Assembly (NCBI RefSeq): GCF_000189635.1
Contig: NW_002475968.1
Coordinates: 97,522 to 161,521, forward strand
Length of the DNA stretch: 64,000 nucleotides
Direction of reading: 5' to 3'
Source: Tetrahymena thermophila SB210
Lineage: Eukaryota; Ciliophora; Oligohymenophorea; Hymenostomatida; Tetrahymenidae
Under the pieces are notes generated by a model. The model did not search any database, was not told the DNA's origin, and saw nothing but the letters and a program-made list of their open reading frames with translations. Of this stretch, positions 1-11,544 are shown one piece after another; the first letter of the stretch is position 1, and each line of letters opens with the position of its first letter. Both the position numbers and the translations under genes were made by a program.

Positions 1-3000
1 ACTATCCTATTATTTTATTTTATCATCATTGTTATATTAGCTTTCTTTTTATTAATTTTAATCAAGAATCTAATCGAATTAGTCTTAGTTAAGGTGATCT
101 GGTTACTCATCAATTTGTGTTTCTATTTCCATAGCATCTTCTTATTAATCTTCATGGTTATTATTTTCGTTTTCAACTTCAATTTATGACATATCATCTG
201 ATTTTTCTTAAATTTTTATTTAATTATTTGAGTTGCTTAACAATATTTACTCTCCATCAGCTTAAAATTTAGAATCTATTTATTAATGATTTTAATCTGA
301 TTTTGCTTCAATTTAGTTGCTATTTAATATTTACTCATTTTATTGTTCAATAACTATATTATTCAAGTTATTGCTAAATGTTTAATGAGTTGGATCATCT
401 TTTTCATTAGAAATATCAACAACTTATTGTATTTCTTCACTTTATAATAAAATATGTTTGCAATCTTCATCATGTTTGATAATAGATGTTACTTATTTCT
501 CTTCTTAAATTTCTAATTGGTTAGAGGTATCAATCACTAATTCACTTTTATCATTTTCCTCTATTTTTTGTTATTTTTCTTCACCTTATATTTTTTATGA
601 TGCTTATTGATCGATCAATTATTATTTTGATGGTTCCGAAAATTCTTCTTTTTATTCTCTTTATTAAGCTGATTATTCATGTAATGATTGTTCAACAGAT
701 TCTTATTGTTTATCATCAATCACTTTTTATTATTATTAAACTTCATTAACGCATTAAAATATTTATTAATTTTATTCTACAATTAATTTTTATTATAAAT
801 CTTCTTCAATATGTGATTATTATAATAATTTTTCCTCTTCTTAGATTTATGTGTTTAATTAAATAGATTATTAACTAACCTATTGCTATTATTATTCATC
901 AATTTCTTTTCCTTATTATTCTATTTCTTATTCTAATTATTAAACCTCATAAACACAATTTTATTATTATTTTTGATCAATCGATATTGATTAATCATTT
1001 TCAACAATATTTTGTATTTATTCAACATGATATTATTCTTATATTTATGATTATTATTAATTTTTTTATTCAGTTATTTATGAACTTACTTGATCAACAA
1101 TTTATTCATCTTCAACTTATATTTGTTATTTTAGTTCAGATATCTATTGTTTTGCATCAACTTGTAAATATCGATTTACTTCAGATTAAGTTGTTTATTA
1201 TTCTTTAGCTTCTACATATTGTTATTGCTTTTGCATTAAGATTGATTATTGTTCTTATTCATGAATAGATTGTTGATTTACTTCTATAATTTCATGTTTA
1301 TTTATCTCAGGTAATTAATCTTTTAATTCAGTAATCTATTGTTCTTTTTCTTCAACTTAAATTTATTATTTTTCATTTGATTGTTATTAGTTTTCACTAG
1401 CTACCTCTTTAGATAAAATATCAACTTAAGTATAAATTTATTACTCATCATTTTAAAAATCTAATTGTTCGATATCATTTTATTCTTTATTTTCTTCAAT
1501 TTGTTCAGTTTATTTTAATAAATTATGTTAATTAATTTGATTAATATTCACATTTAATTCTGTTATCTATTCAAGATTTTCTTAAACTAAGCTATTTTAT
1601 TAATTTTATGTTTCAATATTTTCTATTTATTTATTATTTTGATCTTAAATAGCATACTCTTCAAATTAATTAAGTTAATTATGATTAATATTTTATATTT
1701 ATTCATTTTATTGTTCAAATGTATTCTAAACTTTATCATTTGATACTTCAACCAATTAATCAGAATCATTTATTAAGTTTTCTTATTCTATTTAATCAAG
1801 TTATTAATTCTCATTTTAAATATTTAAGATCTATTAGTGCTCATTTTGTTAGAAATTGACTTCCTAAGAGTCATTTGATTATGAAGAAGAAGAAGAATCA
1901 TCAATGATTTTAAGTAATTAAGAGTTAATTTAATGCTATTCTTGTTAGTTTATTTCTTTATCATTATCTTGTATTTAGCATGTTTTAATTTCTGATTATT
2001 CATCTTTTGGTTAAATATCATTTTACAAATTATTAATAACTTGATTATTATCTTTCAAGTTCATTTCAATTTATATCTCTTATTATGAGTTAGATTCTTA
2101 AACTTCATTTAATTATTAGTTATTTTAATTTTCAATAAAAGTTTACTAATCTTATTATTTTAATTCTTCTTTTTGAGATTACAAATTATTTTAATCTATT
2201 TATTAATTATATTCATTTTAATTGCTAGTTTTTTCATTGATATCTAACTAATTATTTTAAGTTGATTACTATTCTAACAACTATTAATTGTTTTTGCTCA
2301 TTTCAATTTCTTTTTCTTAATCCATTTAGATATTTTATAATAAATTATTATTTTTAAAGTGATCAAGTTAGTCAATCTTACTTACTTAAATTTCTTCTTT
2401 TTCATCTTCATCTTCCATCTTTTCAAATTCTTCTATTTAGCTTAGAATACTTGATAAACTTTTATCTTTTTGTAAGCTACTTTTGTTCGAATCATTGAAT
2501 TTTTCCATGGAATTCTTTTCATTTTGATTTTTCTCTATGCTTTCTGTTATTATTTATTATTGATTTGTTTTGCTTTAATTTTCTTCATCGTTTTCATCTA
2601 TTATTTTGTCTAATTTTTCACATTCTTCTATTTGATTGATTACTTTTGTAAGACTCTAATCTTTTTATAAACTGCTTTTATTTGATGCAATTAGTTTTTC
2701 TACAGATTTATTATCTTATTCGGTATCTTCTTATTTAAAACTTTAACTAGTTTCTGGTTTCATCTAAGATTCTTCTATTTATACTTAATTTTTACTTTCT
2801 AATGAGATATTTGTTTAATTATTACTTATTTATTGATCAATCAAAAGATCATCTTAATTTGGGTTATTTTAAAATAAGTTATCCATTTAATTTGCCTAGC
2901 CTCTGATCTCTTCCTCTTTTTCTTCATCCATTTGTGCATTTGTTATTTCTTTTTCATTCAATATATTATTTTAATTCTAAATAGTTTCTGTTTCTATTTT

Positions 3001-5278
3001 TTGTTCATTCTCTTCCTCTTCTTCCATTCTATCAAGAGTATCTAAAAGTTATGATAATTTTTATGCACTTTGCTTGGAAGACTCTTTTTCTAAGCTTATT
3101 TCATTTTAATTTTATTAAGTTTAAGTTAAATTTTATTAAAAACTGGACTATTCTTCACTTTTCTATAATGATAGAGGTTGAATTTCTTGCTAAATATATT
3201 AAGAGATTTATGAAGTAGATTTAACTTAATTAGATTATAATTAACTAAATTGATTTGAGATGATTTGTTTAGTTATATTGTTTTCCTAAACTAATTAAGA
3301 TTCATTTTTTAATTCTTCCTAATTATTTTATTAAGCATTTGACTCTTATTCAAAGTGATTTGTTTTGTTAATCTCTTCATCTATATTTTAACTAGTTTAT
3401 ATTATTTATTATTATTCATTTAAATCTTTATTGACATATTAATCTTCATCAATAATTTTAAGCTACGATTCAACAGCTGTTTAATTTAGTTCATACTTTT
3501 AAGCTGAATTTTTATTTAGGTTTTAAGATAAATTTAAATCACTGTTTTAAATAGAGTTCAATTTTTATAAATTATCTTCAGAAATAATGTTTTATTATTT
3601 GGTTTCATTTAATTCATTTTATGGATTTTTTTCCTCAAATACAAATTAATCTTCTTAAGTTTCATATTTATCACCATTATTTTAATTATTTTGATCATTT
3701 TTAAATTATTTGTTAGATATAATATCGTCTTAAATCTGTTTCTATTGTAAAATGGGTGATTGATGATTGATATCATAAATTGCTTTTGTTTCTTACTTAA
3801 ATAATTACTAATCTTAAGTTTATTATGAATTTGGTTGACTATTGATTTATGATAAATCTGATTCTGATGAGGAAGGGATATTTTCTATTATTTTAAGAAT
3901 ATCATTTTATTTTTAATTTTATTAAAATTTAGAGCTCAAATCATAATTATTAATAGAAGTAGAGTTATTGTCAGATATTTATTTGGGTTTATCTTAAAAC
4001 TAATCCTCTTGTTTTCCCTAATTTTAAATTTCTAAGGATTTAACAGATTAAAGATTTTCTGAATTAATGCTTTAATTTGCTATTAAATCATTAACATTTG
4101 TTTAATCTTTGATCTAACAATTACTCTTTTGCAAATTATTTTCTAATTATATTATCCCTTATTTTTCATTTTCTTAAAATATTTTTGAAGTAGTTTGATT
4201 GTTAGTAATTGTGTTTGGACCATTCTTATTTTCTTCCTTATTTGAGCTTAATTTGTTAATACTAGAAGTATTAGACTTAATAGAAGAATCCATTTTTAGT
4301 GAGCTTTCTAAATGTTTAGGAGTAGCTATTGAATTATTAGAGAAATAACTCTTATTTGTTGAATTATTCATTTTTTATTAAATTAAATCCTTAGGATTCG
4401 CTTCAATTTCAATACACATTTCTACTTCAGCTTGCTTTGGCTTAAGTGTGCTTTTCTCTTCTACTATAATGCAATCTGGATTGTTATCTTCATTCTTTTT
4501 TATTTATAAATTTCCTACTTAATTAGTATCTGTACTGCTTTAAATATTGGATTTTATTTTAGAAATAATCGATGTAATACTCGAATCATGAGTCTACTTA
4601 TTATTTTCTAATAATAAACTCTTATTTATACTTTATTTATTATCTGAAAAGTCTCTTATCTCGCTTTTTGTTTCTCTATTATTTTATGACACAGGCTAAG
4701 AAGGTAATTTAATTTCTGAATTAGAAAGAGTCTAATTTAATGATTCTCTTAACTAGCTTAACCTTGAACTTATTGCGCTAAATTTATTTTCTGTTATAGC
4801 AGGCAAAGTGGATGGAGCAGTAGAAGTTGTAGATAAAGGAGTATTTATTAATGATGTTTTATTTTAATCTCTCTATAAGATAGATGAAAATCTAGAAGAA
4901 AATGAGGAAACCATTGAAACTGATGGAACTTAATTGCTTGATGGAGTTGTTGTTACTGAAGATTAAGCTGTTGGATTTTAGATGTTTGTACTTAATGTTG
5001 GAGCTGGCTCATCTTTTTTAACGCTATCTTTTTTAGTAATTTCTAAATCTATTTATGCTAACTTTTACAATTCTTTAGCTTTTTTCAATTACTATTCTAA
5101 TTTTTCCTATAAAAACGTAAGAATTTTCCTTAATTCAAAATTAATTGCTAAGTTAACTTACTCTAAAACTGAGAGCTGATGAAGCAGCAGGTGGAGCAGT
5201 TGATGGCTTGGCTGAGCTGCCAAGATTAACCACATTTTCTTTATTATTATTACTACTACTTTAGTTAAAACTATTCAT
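1..5278 (-). CDS. Very large Q/N/S/E-rich protein, 3' end outside window
   Basis: No family recognised. Translation starts at the ATG at 5278-5276; exon 1 (5278-5162) codes 39 residues rich in Ser, Ala and Asn. A 55-nt intron (5161-5107, GTAAGT...TTATAG) restores frame, and exon 2 runs from 5106 to the window edge. I read every codon of exon 2 and found no TGA, giving at least 1,741 residues. The start of exon 2 (EKLEQQLKKAKELQ) looks coiled-coil; the rest is low-complexity Q, N, S, E, D, I and K. Acidic stretches sit near 1861-1900, 2400-2450 and 3000-3030. Three degenerate internal repeats are visible, two sharing SNKSSLQKD...SL followed by QIEE and acidic residues. The in-frame ATG at 4371 is an internal Met, not the start. 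Role unknown; a scaffold or disordered protein is only a guess. The long open frame makes coding status secure. Confidence 0.8.
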
Positions 5279-6333
5279 ACCTACCTAATAATATCTTAAA
5301 TTTTGTATCTTATAAATTAATATACAAATGATTCTAAACTTTATGATGAAATCTTATTTGAAGCCAAAATACGCCAAAATTTAATTTCAAATTTTGTAAT
5401 AATAATCAAATTAATTAATAAATAAATAGTAAATTATTTAATTATGTATTGATACAAAAAATATAATATCATCTACCATTTATTTATTGACTGATTCAAA
5501 TTAATTTCAAAATTCTATTTGCCCTTAATATAAAAACACATTCAATTAATCAAAAATTGTCATCTTGATTTAATTCTGATAGGAGTTGTTATTTAATATT
5601 TTTTTCTTTGGCGCAAATAAATACTACCTATTTTCTTAATTGTTTTTATAGGATTTTCAGATTTGAATTAGAGTAAAATAAATATCTTAAAATGTTAGCA
5701 AATAAGTTAAAATATTTATTTATAATGTTTATTATTTTTAAAAAAATTAAATCTTTGAAATAAGTTTCAATAAATTATTATTTATCTATTAAAATAATCA
5801 AAAATATTAAAAAATTTATAATTAATAAAAATCAAATTGAATTAAAATTTATTTTATTTATTCCACTTATTTGAATAATATTTAATAAAAATTAAAATTA
5901 TTACTTTAAATATTTATAAATTTAACTTTCTATTCAAAAGTGAATCTTAAAATTATAAAAATTAATTAATTATTTATTGATTATTTTAGTGGTATTATAA
6001 AATTTTTTATTTTATTTGTCAATTTTAAAGAAAAATTTGGTTTACAATTAAATTAATTTGTTTATTCATCAATTATTTCATTGAAAAAGATTGTTAAATT
6101 CAATTAATATAACTTGTGTATGATTCATATTTAATAGAGAATAGAATATTTAGATGTGTTAATTTGAATGGTTGATTTATTTATTTTATATTAACAAAGA
6201 TCTTTTTTATATAGTAATTACATGAGTATTTGAAATTATTATTTATTCATTTATGTATTAATTTATCATAGTTATTAAGTATGTTTCAATTTATTTATTT
6301 ATCTATTTATTTTTGTTAGTTTATTTGTCAGTT
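5279..6333. other. Intergenic, 5' of the Q-rich gene and 3' of the SHIPPO gene
   Basis: AT-rich spacer with no supported gene. It must hold the promoter and 5' UTR of the large minus-strand gene and the 3' UTR of the PG-repeat gene. I see homopolymeric A/T runs and no clear repeat. Confidence 0.6.
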
Positions 6334-7623
6334 TCAGTATAAGTTAGAAGTATTATGCTTGCTAAATGATCTTTTGGTGCTGTTAAAATCAGAACTAGTT
6401 TTATATAAATTTATGTGGTCGTAATTACCAAAATCACTTGGAATTCTATAGTTGCCTGGTCCAGGTGCTATTTTTATATAATATTGGTTTAATCAAAATT
6501 ATAATACAAAAATGAATATTTTTCAATACTGAATGATTTATTTGCTTAGATATCTGTAAATGATCTTCTTACTTAATTAGAAAATGCTCTTGTTCCATCT
6601 CCTCTATTGTAACTTAATACATATTGTCCACTAGAGTTTAAGTCATTTTTAGGTTAGTAGGTACCAGGTCCAGGTGCAGCAGATTCTATTTAAAGTAAAT
6701 AAATTTTTGTTTAAAATTATTATATTATTTGAATTAAATTTAATAGAATAGTTTAAATGCTTAAAAAGTATAAAATGCTCTACTTATTGGACCAAATCTT
6801 TTTGAGGTAGGAGGATTAAAGGTTGTTGCACCAGAGCTTCTAAAATTAGATACAGTCTATCTACCTAATTTGGTGATAGTGTCTTTATGTACGTAACTTC
6901 CAGGACCAGGATTAGTTTGGTATGATTATTTTCCATCAAGGAAAACGGGATTATCTTTTTTTAATAGTTTTACCTTTATTTCTATTTGTTAAATAACTAT
7001 TTTTACATAAATTAGTTGTCTTTGGTCTCATAGAAAAGCCTTCAGTTCTAAGAGTCTCTGGGTGTTGATAGTTACCAGGGCCAGGATTTTTTAGAGGACC
7101 TTAGGTGATATAGCTAAATTCTTTCATATTCTGTTTTTAATATAAATTTATTTTGATTGATCAGATTTGCTTCATATTTAAATTTTACATCACGTGAAAG
7201 ACCAAATGATTTTCCTCTTTAAGAAGACCTTTACTTTTCAAAAGCTGATTTCGTTTCATATGAATCTGGAGAGGGAGAGTAGACTTGTGTCTTTGTAAAA
7301 TCATATTTAGTTCCATATCCAAATGCCGCTGATCTTTTCTCTTTTTGATCTTTTTAGTTGTAATATGCCTCAGAGCAGCTGTTATTTAAAATAATTATTC
7401 AGAACTTTGAACAATAGTGTGAATGTAGAAATTATATGATGCATTAATAATTAAAAATAAATATTCATTGATCAACAATGTTTTACTAAGACTTATTTTT
7501 GTCAAAACGGTTTGATTTGCTGAAAGAATATTAGTATTTTGATTTTGATGTGTTTAAAGGATGGTTCATAATCTGAGAAGGGTTCGTAACAGAAAAATTA
7601 CACAAGGTTTATGACATTGACAT
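6334..7623 (-). CDS. Sperm-tail PG-rich repeat (SHIPPO/ODF3-like) protein
   Basis: Predicted 303 residues in six exons: 7623-7487, 7378-7189, 7130-7007, 6954-6784, 6685-6530 and 6467-6334 (912 nt, ending TGA). Four PG motifs define the family: NPGPGNY (residues 124-130), NPGPGSY, APGPGTY and TPGPGNY, each followed by basic, Phe-containing segments such as KRFGPI and RAFSN. Introns begin GTAAAA, GTAGAG or GTATTG; introns 4 and 5 end TAG, introns 1 and 2 CAG, intron 3 AAG. Intron 3 (7006-6955) is the least certain, because a 25-nt alternative ending AATAG also keeps frame and adds about nine residues. In other organisms STPGR proteins are microtubule-associated and many are axonemal or microtubule inner proteins, so a ciliary role is expected by family, not shown here. 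Transcribed away from the gene at 9000. Confidence 0.85.
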
Positions 7624-8999
7624 TTTTATAGTTCTTTTTACCTAACAATTAATTTATTATTACTTTTTTTATTTAAAAGGTATCTAAATATTTTTAATGT
7701 ATTATATTTATCAATCAATCTATATAAATAATATTTGATGTGTTGTTTTTTTCCATTTGATTTCAATATAAATTATTAATTATTTGATTGATTGATTGAT
7801 TGATCATAGATCATTCTCTATTTAATAACTGAGTAATTGTATATATATATAATTATTATGTCCAACTAACTAATGAAGAATATCAATTAAAATATTAGCT
7901 AATCAATTAATTTTGATTGCTATTGAATATTAGTAATATAATAAAACTTGGAATCTGTATTAAATTTTATTATTTTTGCAAACCACACTAGTCCATTCAA
8001 TTAATATATATAAGTTAATGTTTTTTATAATTTATTTTCAATAATTCTCTCAAATCCCTTTAAATCAATGGTAAATATTAATTGGTATATTTTAATAAAG
8101 GTCAAAAATTTATGGTATTCATAGTACATTTGATTATATTAATATTTTAAATGCCAAATTTTTTATTTTAATATTAGCCTCAATTCATAATATTTTTTTT
8201 AATTTATGCAAAAAACTAACTTGGAGTATACTTCATTATATTTTAAATAAATTCATAGTTTAAAAAGACAATATTAAGAAAATTATTTTTATTTTGATTG
8301 ATTATTTGATAGAAAAGTTTTTTATAATTTTATTTGATATATATATCTAAAAACAAATTTAAAAAAATAAAATACTGCTTGAAATCAATATACTTTTATG
8401 TTTTCATTCATATAAGCTGATGAGATTGCTAAAAATCTAAGTCATTTATTATTTTATACTTAATTTAAATTATTATAAATTTTATTATTATTAATATGTA
8501 TCTAAATTTCGCTAATTTTTATCATTAAAATTAATAATAACATAAAAATTATAAAATATATTTTTATAAGTATTTATAAAAGATAAAAGAAGAAACTCTT
8601 TATTTTTGTTACTTATATATTATATAATGATCTCCTGATGCTTAATTATATCTACAAAATAAGAATAAGCTAATCCTTCTAAAAAATTTGATATATTAAA
8701 TTTAATTATTGTGATTTGAAATATTAGAAAAAAGTTAATATTTATTTTAACATATTAGTTGTATTTAATTAATTTTATATTTTTGAATACAAAAAAATAA
8801 AAATAGATTTGTGTATAGAGAATGCTGCTTATTTTTATTCATTTTCTTTTATTAATTATCAGATTTATCTTGCTTGATCAAATTTATAAATTATTGCTTT
8901 TCTTCTTAAAATTTAGAAAAAATATATTGATTTTTGATATAAAAAATTTGATATTTAGAAATTAATAAACAAAAATAGATAATTAAAAATTAGAAAGAG
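7624..8999. other. Divergent intergenic region
   Basis: About 1.4 kb of AT-rich DNA between divergently transcribed genes, so it probably holds both promoters. It contains GATT/GATC-like short repeats near 7785-7810 and TATATA runs near 7840. No coding segment or RNA gene is supported. Confidence 0.6.
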
Positions 9000-9931
9000 A
9001 TGCTTGGCTGGTTTAATACTATAAAAGAAAAGGTACTTAAAATTTATAAATAAATTATTTTTTTTTACATAGAATATTTAATTTTTAAAAAAGTCTAAAG
9101 AAGTTGTATAGCTATATAAAAATGAGCTTTCAAATATGGTTTATTAGCTGGATGATGATATAAAAACATTGAAAAGTATATAAATAAAAGCGAATAAAAA
9201 ATATTTAATTTTTTTGTATAATAAATAATGAATAATTAGCTAACATCAAAAATAACAAAGAAGAATAATCAGAAAAATAAGTAGAGCAGGAAATGAGTTG
9301 TATTAAAAGCGAAGAAAAATTAAATAATGATTAAGAAATATTATAGTAAAAAAGAAATGCTGTCGTAAGCCTTCTTATTTTGTTAAAAGAATATGAAAAT
9401 AGTATTTAGAATAATGAAGATAACATTGAGTTTTTAAATGAGCAGATTGAATTTATAGAAAATAGCTTATAAAGTTATTTCGCTAAAGATCCTAAATAGC
9501 TTATAATGATAGAGAGAGATGATTTCACAAACTTTCATGTCTTTGAAGATACAGCAAATATTTAGCAACAAATTTAAAAGCTAGCTTAAACTGGTGCAAT
9601 AAAAAATCTTCCTGCAGATACACAAATATAAAAGAGAGTATTATATTTTTTAATTTATTAGTTACATGAAAAAATACAATACTCGATCGAGCAATAATAA
9701 CAATCTCTTAATGATGTAAAGTAGTAAATAAATAATCAAGCTTAAATTGGTGAATAAGAAGAAAGCAATTAGTAATTCTTAAATGAAGATCCTAACATTA
9801 TATCACAAGATTCAATTGAAGAATAAGAAGAGGGAAGCAATACAAAAATACAAAAAAGAAAATCTAGTTAATAAAAGAGTAATCAAGATGAAGATAACTG
9901 GGAAATTGATGAAAAAATGATAGTAATATGA
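9000..9931 (+). CDS. Acidic coiled-coil protein, family uncertain
   Basis: Predicted 275 residues in three exons: 9000-9032, 9073-9175 and 9240-9931. The introns are 40 nt (GTACTT...CATAG) and 64 nt (GTATAT...ATTAG), and the joined frame ends at TGA 9929-9931. The N-terminus MLGWFNTIKEK, then KKSKEVVQLYKNELSNMV, resembles the start of BSD-domain proteins of the BSDC1/SYAP1 type. A central segment, ERDDFTNFHVFED, could be a degenerate BSD core, but the signature Phe-Trp pair is not obvious. The middle is Q/E-rich helix; the C-terminus is polar and acidic, ending near EDNWEIDEK. Coding status is well supported, because three exons join cleanly and there is no internal TGA. Function is not established. 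No signal peptide or membrane segment is seen. Confidence 0.75.
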
Positions 9932-10353
9932 ATATGAATAAACAAACATTAATTTTAATAAATATTTTGACAAATTATTTGTATATATTATATAAAAATA
10001 TTAACTAAATAAAATTTTATAATAAATTTTTTATTTTTAGTATTGATTGGATGATTGATTGATTATTCATGTTTTTAAATAAAATTCTAAAAAAACATAA
10101 TAAAGGAATTATTAAATATCAAAATTTGTTAAAAAATGCATTTATTTATATTTTAAATGGAATTTTTTTTCAGTGGTTTCTTTTATTTAAAATTAATTTA
10201 TTATTAAATCTGATACTATATTAAAATAAATTATTTTATTTTTCAATAATATTTAGATTTTCTTTGTAATTTATGAGCATTTTTATATTAAATTATTTTT
10301 AAATTAAGAATACATATCTTATTTAAGCTATTTAATTGCTTTTATTTTTTAAA
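9932..10353. other. Intergenic spacer
   Basis: AT-rich spacer between the coiled-coil gene and DCTN6, with a short GATT repeat at about 10042-10066. Nothing else recognised. Confidence 0.6.
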
Positions 10354-11108
10354 ATGACGGAAGAAAAATAGAAAACTACAGCTACTATCTTAAGTTAGAA
10401 GAGCGAGATTCTAGGAAATGTGAAATTTGGAAAAGGTAAATTATTTTAAAATAAAATCAGTAAAAAATACTGTAATATTGATAAAAAAGGATGCATAATT
10501 CACCCAAATTGCACTATTTTAGCTGAAGGAGGAGACATTATATTTGGAGATTATAACATAATTGAAGTAAACATAATTTTAAAAGCCAACCTAAAAAAAT
10601 GAATATTACATTTTTAAATATTTATTTAAAGGAAAGAGTTTCAATCGTAAACAAGAAAAGTAAGGATCCAGCTAAAAATAAGAATATGTTTATTGGATCA
10701 TACAATTTGTTTGAAGTAGGATCAAAAATAGATACTTCTGATATAGGAAATATGAATCATTTTGAACCAAGGAGTATTAATTAGTTTCATGCTAGGTTTA
10801 AAGTTATATTTACTTATTTTATTAGGTAGCGTGGAACAAGATTGCTAAATTAAAGATAAATGCACCATAGGAGCATGTGTTAAACTTCCTTAGGGTATTT
10901 TTAAATTAAAGCCATTTATTTGATTTATTTTTAAAGCAAATGTAAATACTAAAAAGGAACTATTATCGAAGACAAAAAAATATATTATCCTGATAAAGTA
11001 GTAAAAGAACTTAATTTTGACGAGTAACGCTTCTAAAAGCATATAGTCAGTATGTATTAAGCTTTATCTATTCTTATACCTTAAAATAATCCAGTCAAAC
11101 AAATTTGA
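10354..11108 (+). CDS. DCTN6: Dynactin subunit 6 (p27), left-handed beta-helix protein
   Basis: Predicted 173 residues from five exons: 10354-10435, 10490-10566, 10632-10773, 10826-10894 and 10957-11108 (522 nt, TGA). DCTN6 is a pointed-end subunit of dynactin, the cofactor of cytoplasmic dynein, and folds as a hexapeptide-repeat beta-helix. Matching features, in order: SEILGNVKFGKGCIIHPNCT, ILAEGGDIIFGDYNIIE, the strongly diagnostic MFIGSYNLFEVGSKI, the coil ending CTIGACVKLPQGTIIED, and a C-terminal helix region. The length is slightly below the roughly 190 residues usual in animals. The intron 3 donor was chosen at 10774 because it gives FEPRSSVEQDC with no gap against the family; a donor a few bases downstream would add residues. 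A possible degenerate copy of its 5' part lies near 30215. Confidence 0.88.
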
Positions 11109-11544
11109 ATAAAAATAGTTTGTTTAAAAAATATATGTATGAATTTAATATCAACTAATTATCAATAAATATATGGTTCAATTAAATAATTCATTATAAA
11201 ATTTTTAATGTCCTTTATATAATACTCACCAAAATTATGTTAACATAAAATTTATTCATAATAATAAAGAAAATTCTGAAATTAAATATTAAAATTTTAA
11301 TTACATCCTAAATAATCTGAAAATTCTCATTTTTTATAATTTGTTTATATATGAATAAAAAGCAATGTATCAACTATAACTTATACTTAAGAAATTATAT
11401 TAACTTTTATAAATTTAAATGAAGGTAAAGTTTTTTAATCAAAAAATTTTTTTATCCAAATAAGTTTAAGGAAAATTAACTCAAGGCAATAAATAATCAA
11501 AAATCAATTATTGATTGATTAACAATAGCATAAGTAAACTATCA
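11109..11544. other. Intergenic spacer upstream of channel 1
   Basis: AT-rich; expected to hold the 3' UTR of DCTN6 and the promoter of channel 1. The TAGGTAAAATG context that precedes the start of channels 2 and 4 is absent here. Confidence 0.6.

Noticed and set aside
987..1208. Plus-strand open frame of 73 codons ending in TAG
   Set aside because: It lies opposite the long minus-strand Q-rich frame and ends at a codon that is sense here; it is antisense shadow.
4982..5179. Plus-strand 65-codon frame beginning MFVLNVGAGSS
   Set aside because: Opposite strand of exon 1, intron and early exon 2 of the Q-rich gene; composition fits a reverse-complement shadow.
5161..5235. Alternative start ATGTGG at 5235 reading through the predicted intron in frame
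   Set aside because: It is in frame with exon 2, but the spliced model uses a consensus GTAAGT...TTATAG intron and a better N-terminus. Kept only as an alternative.
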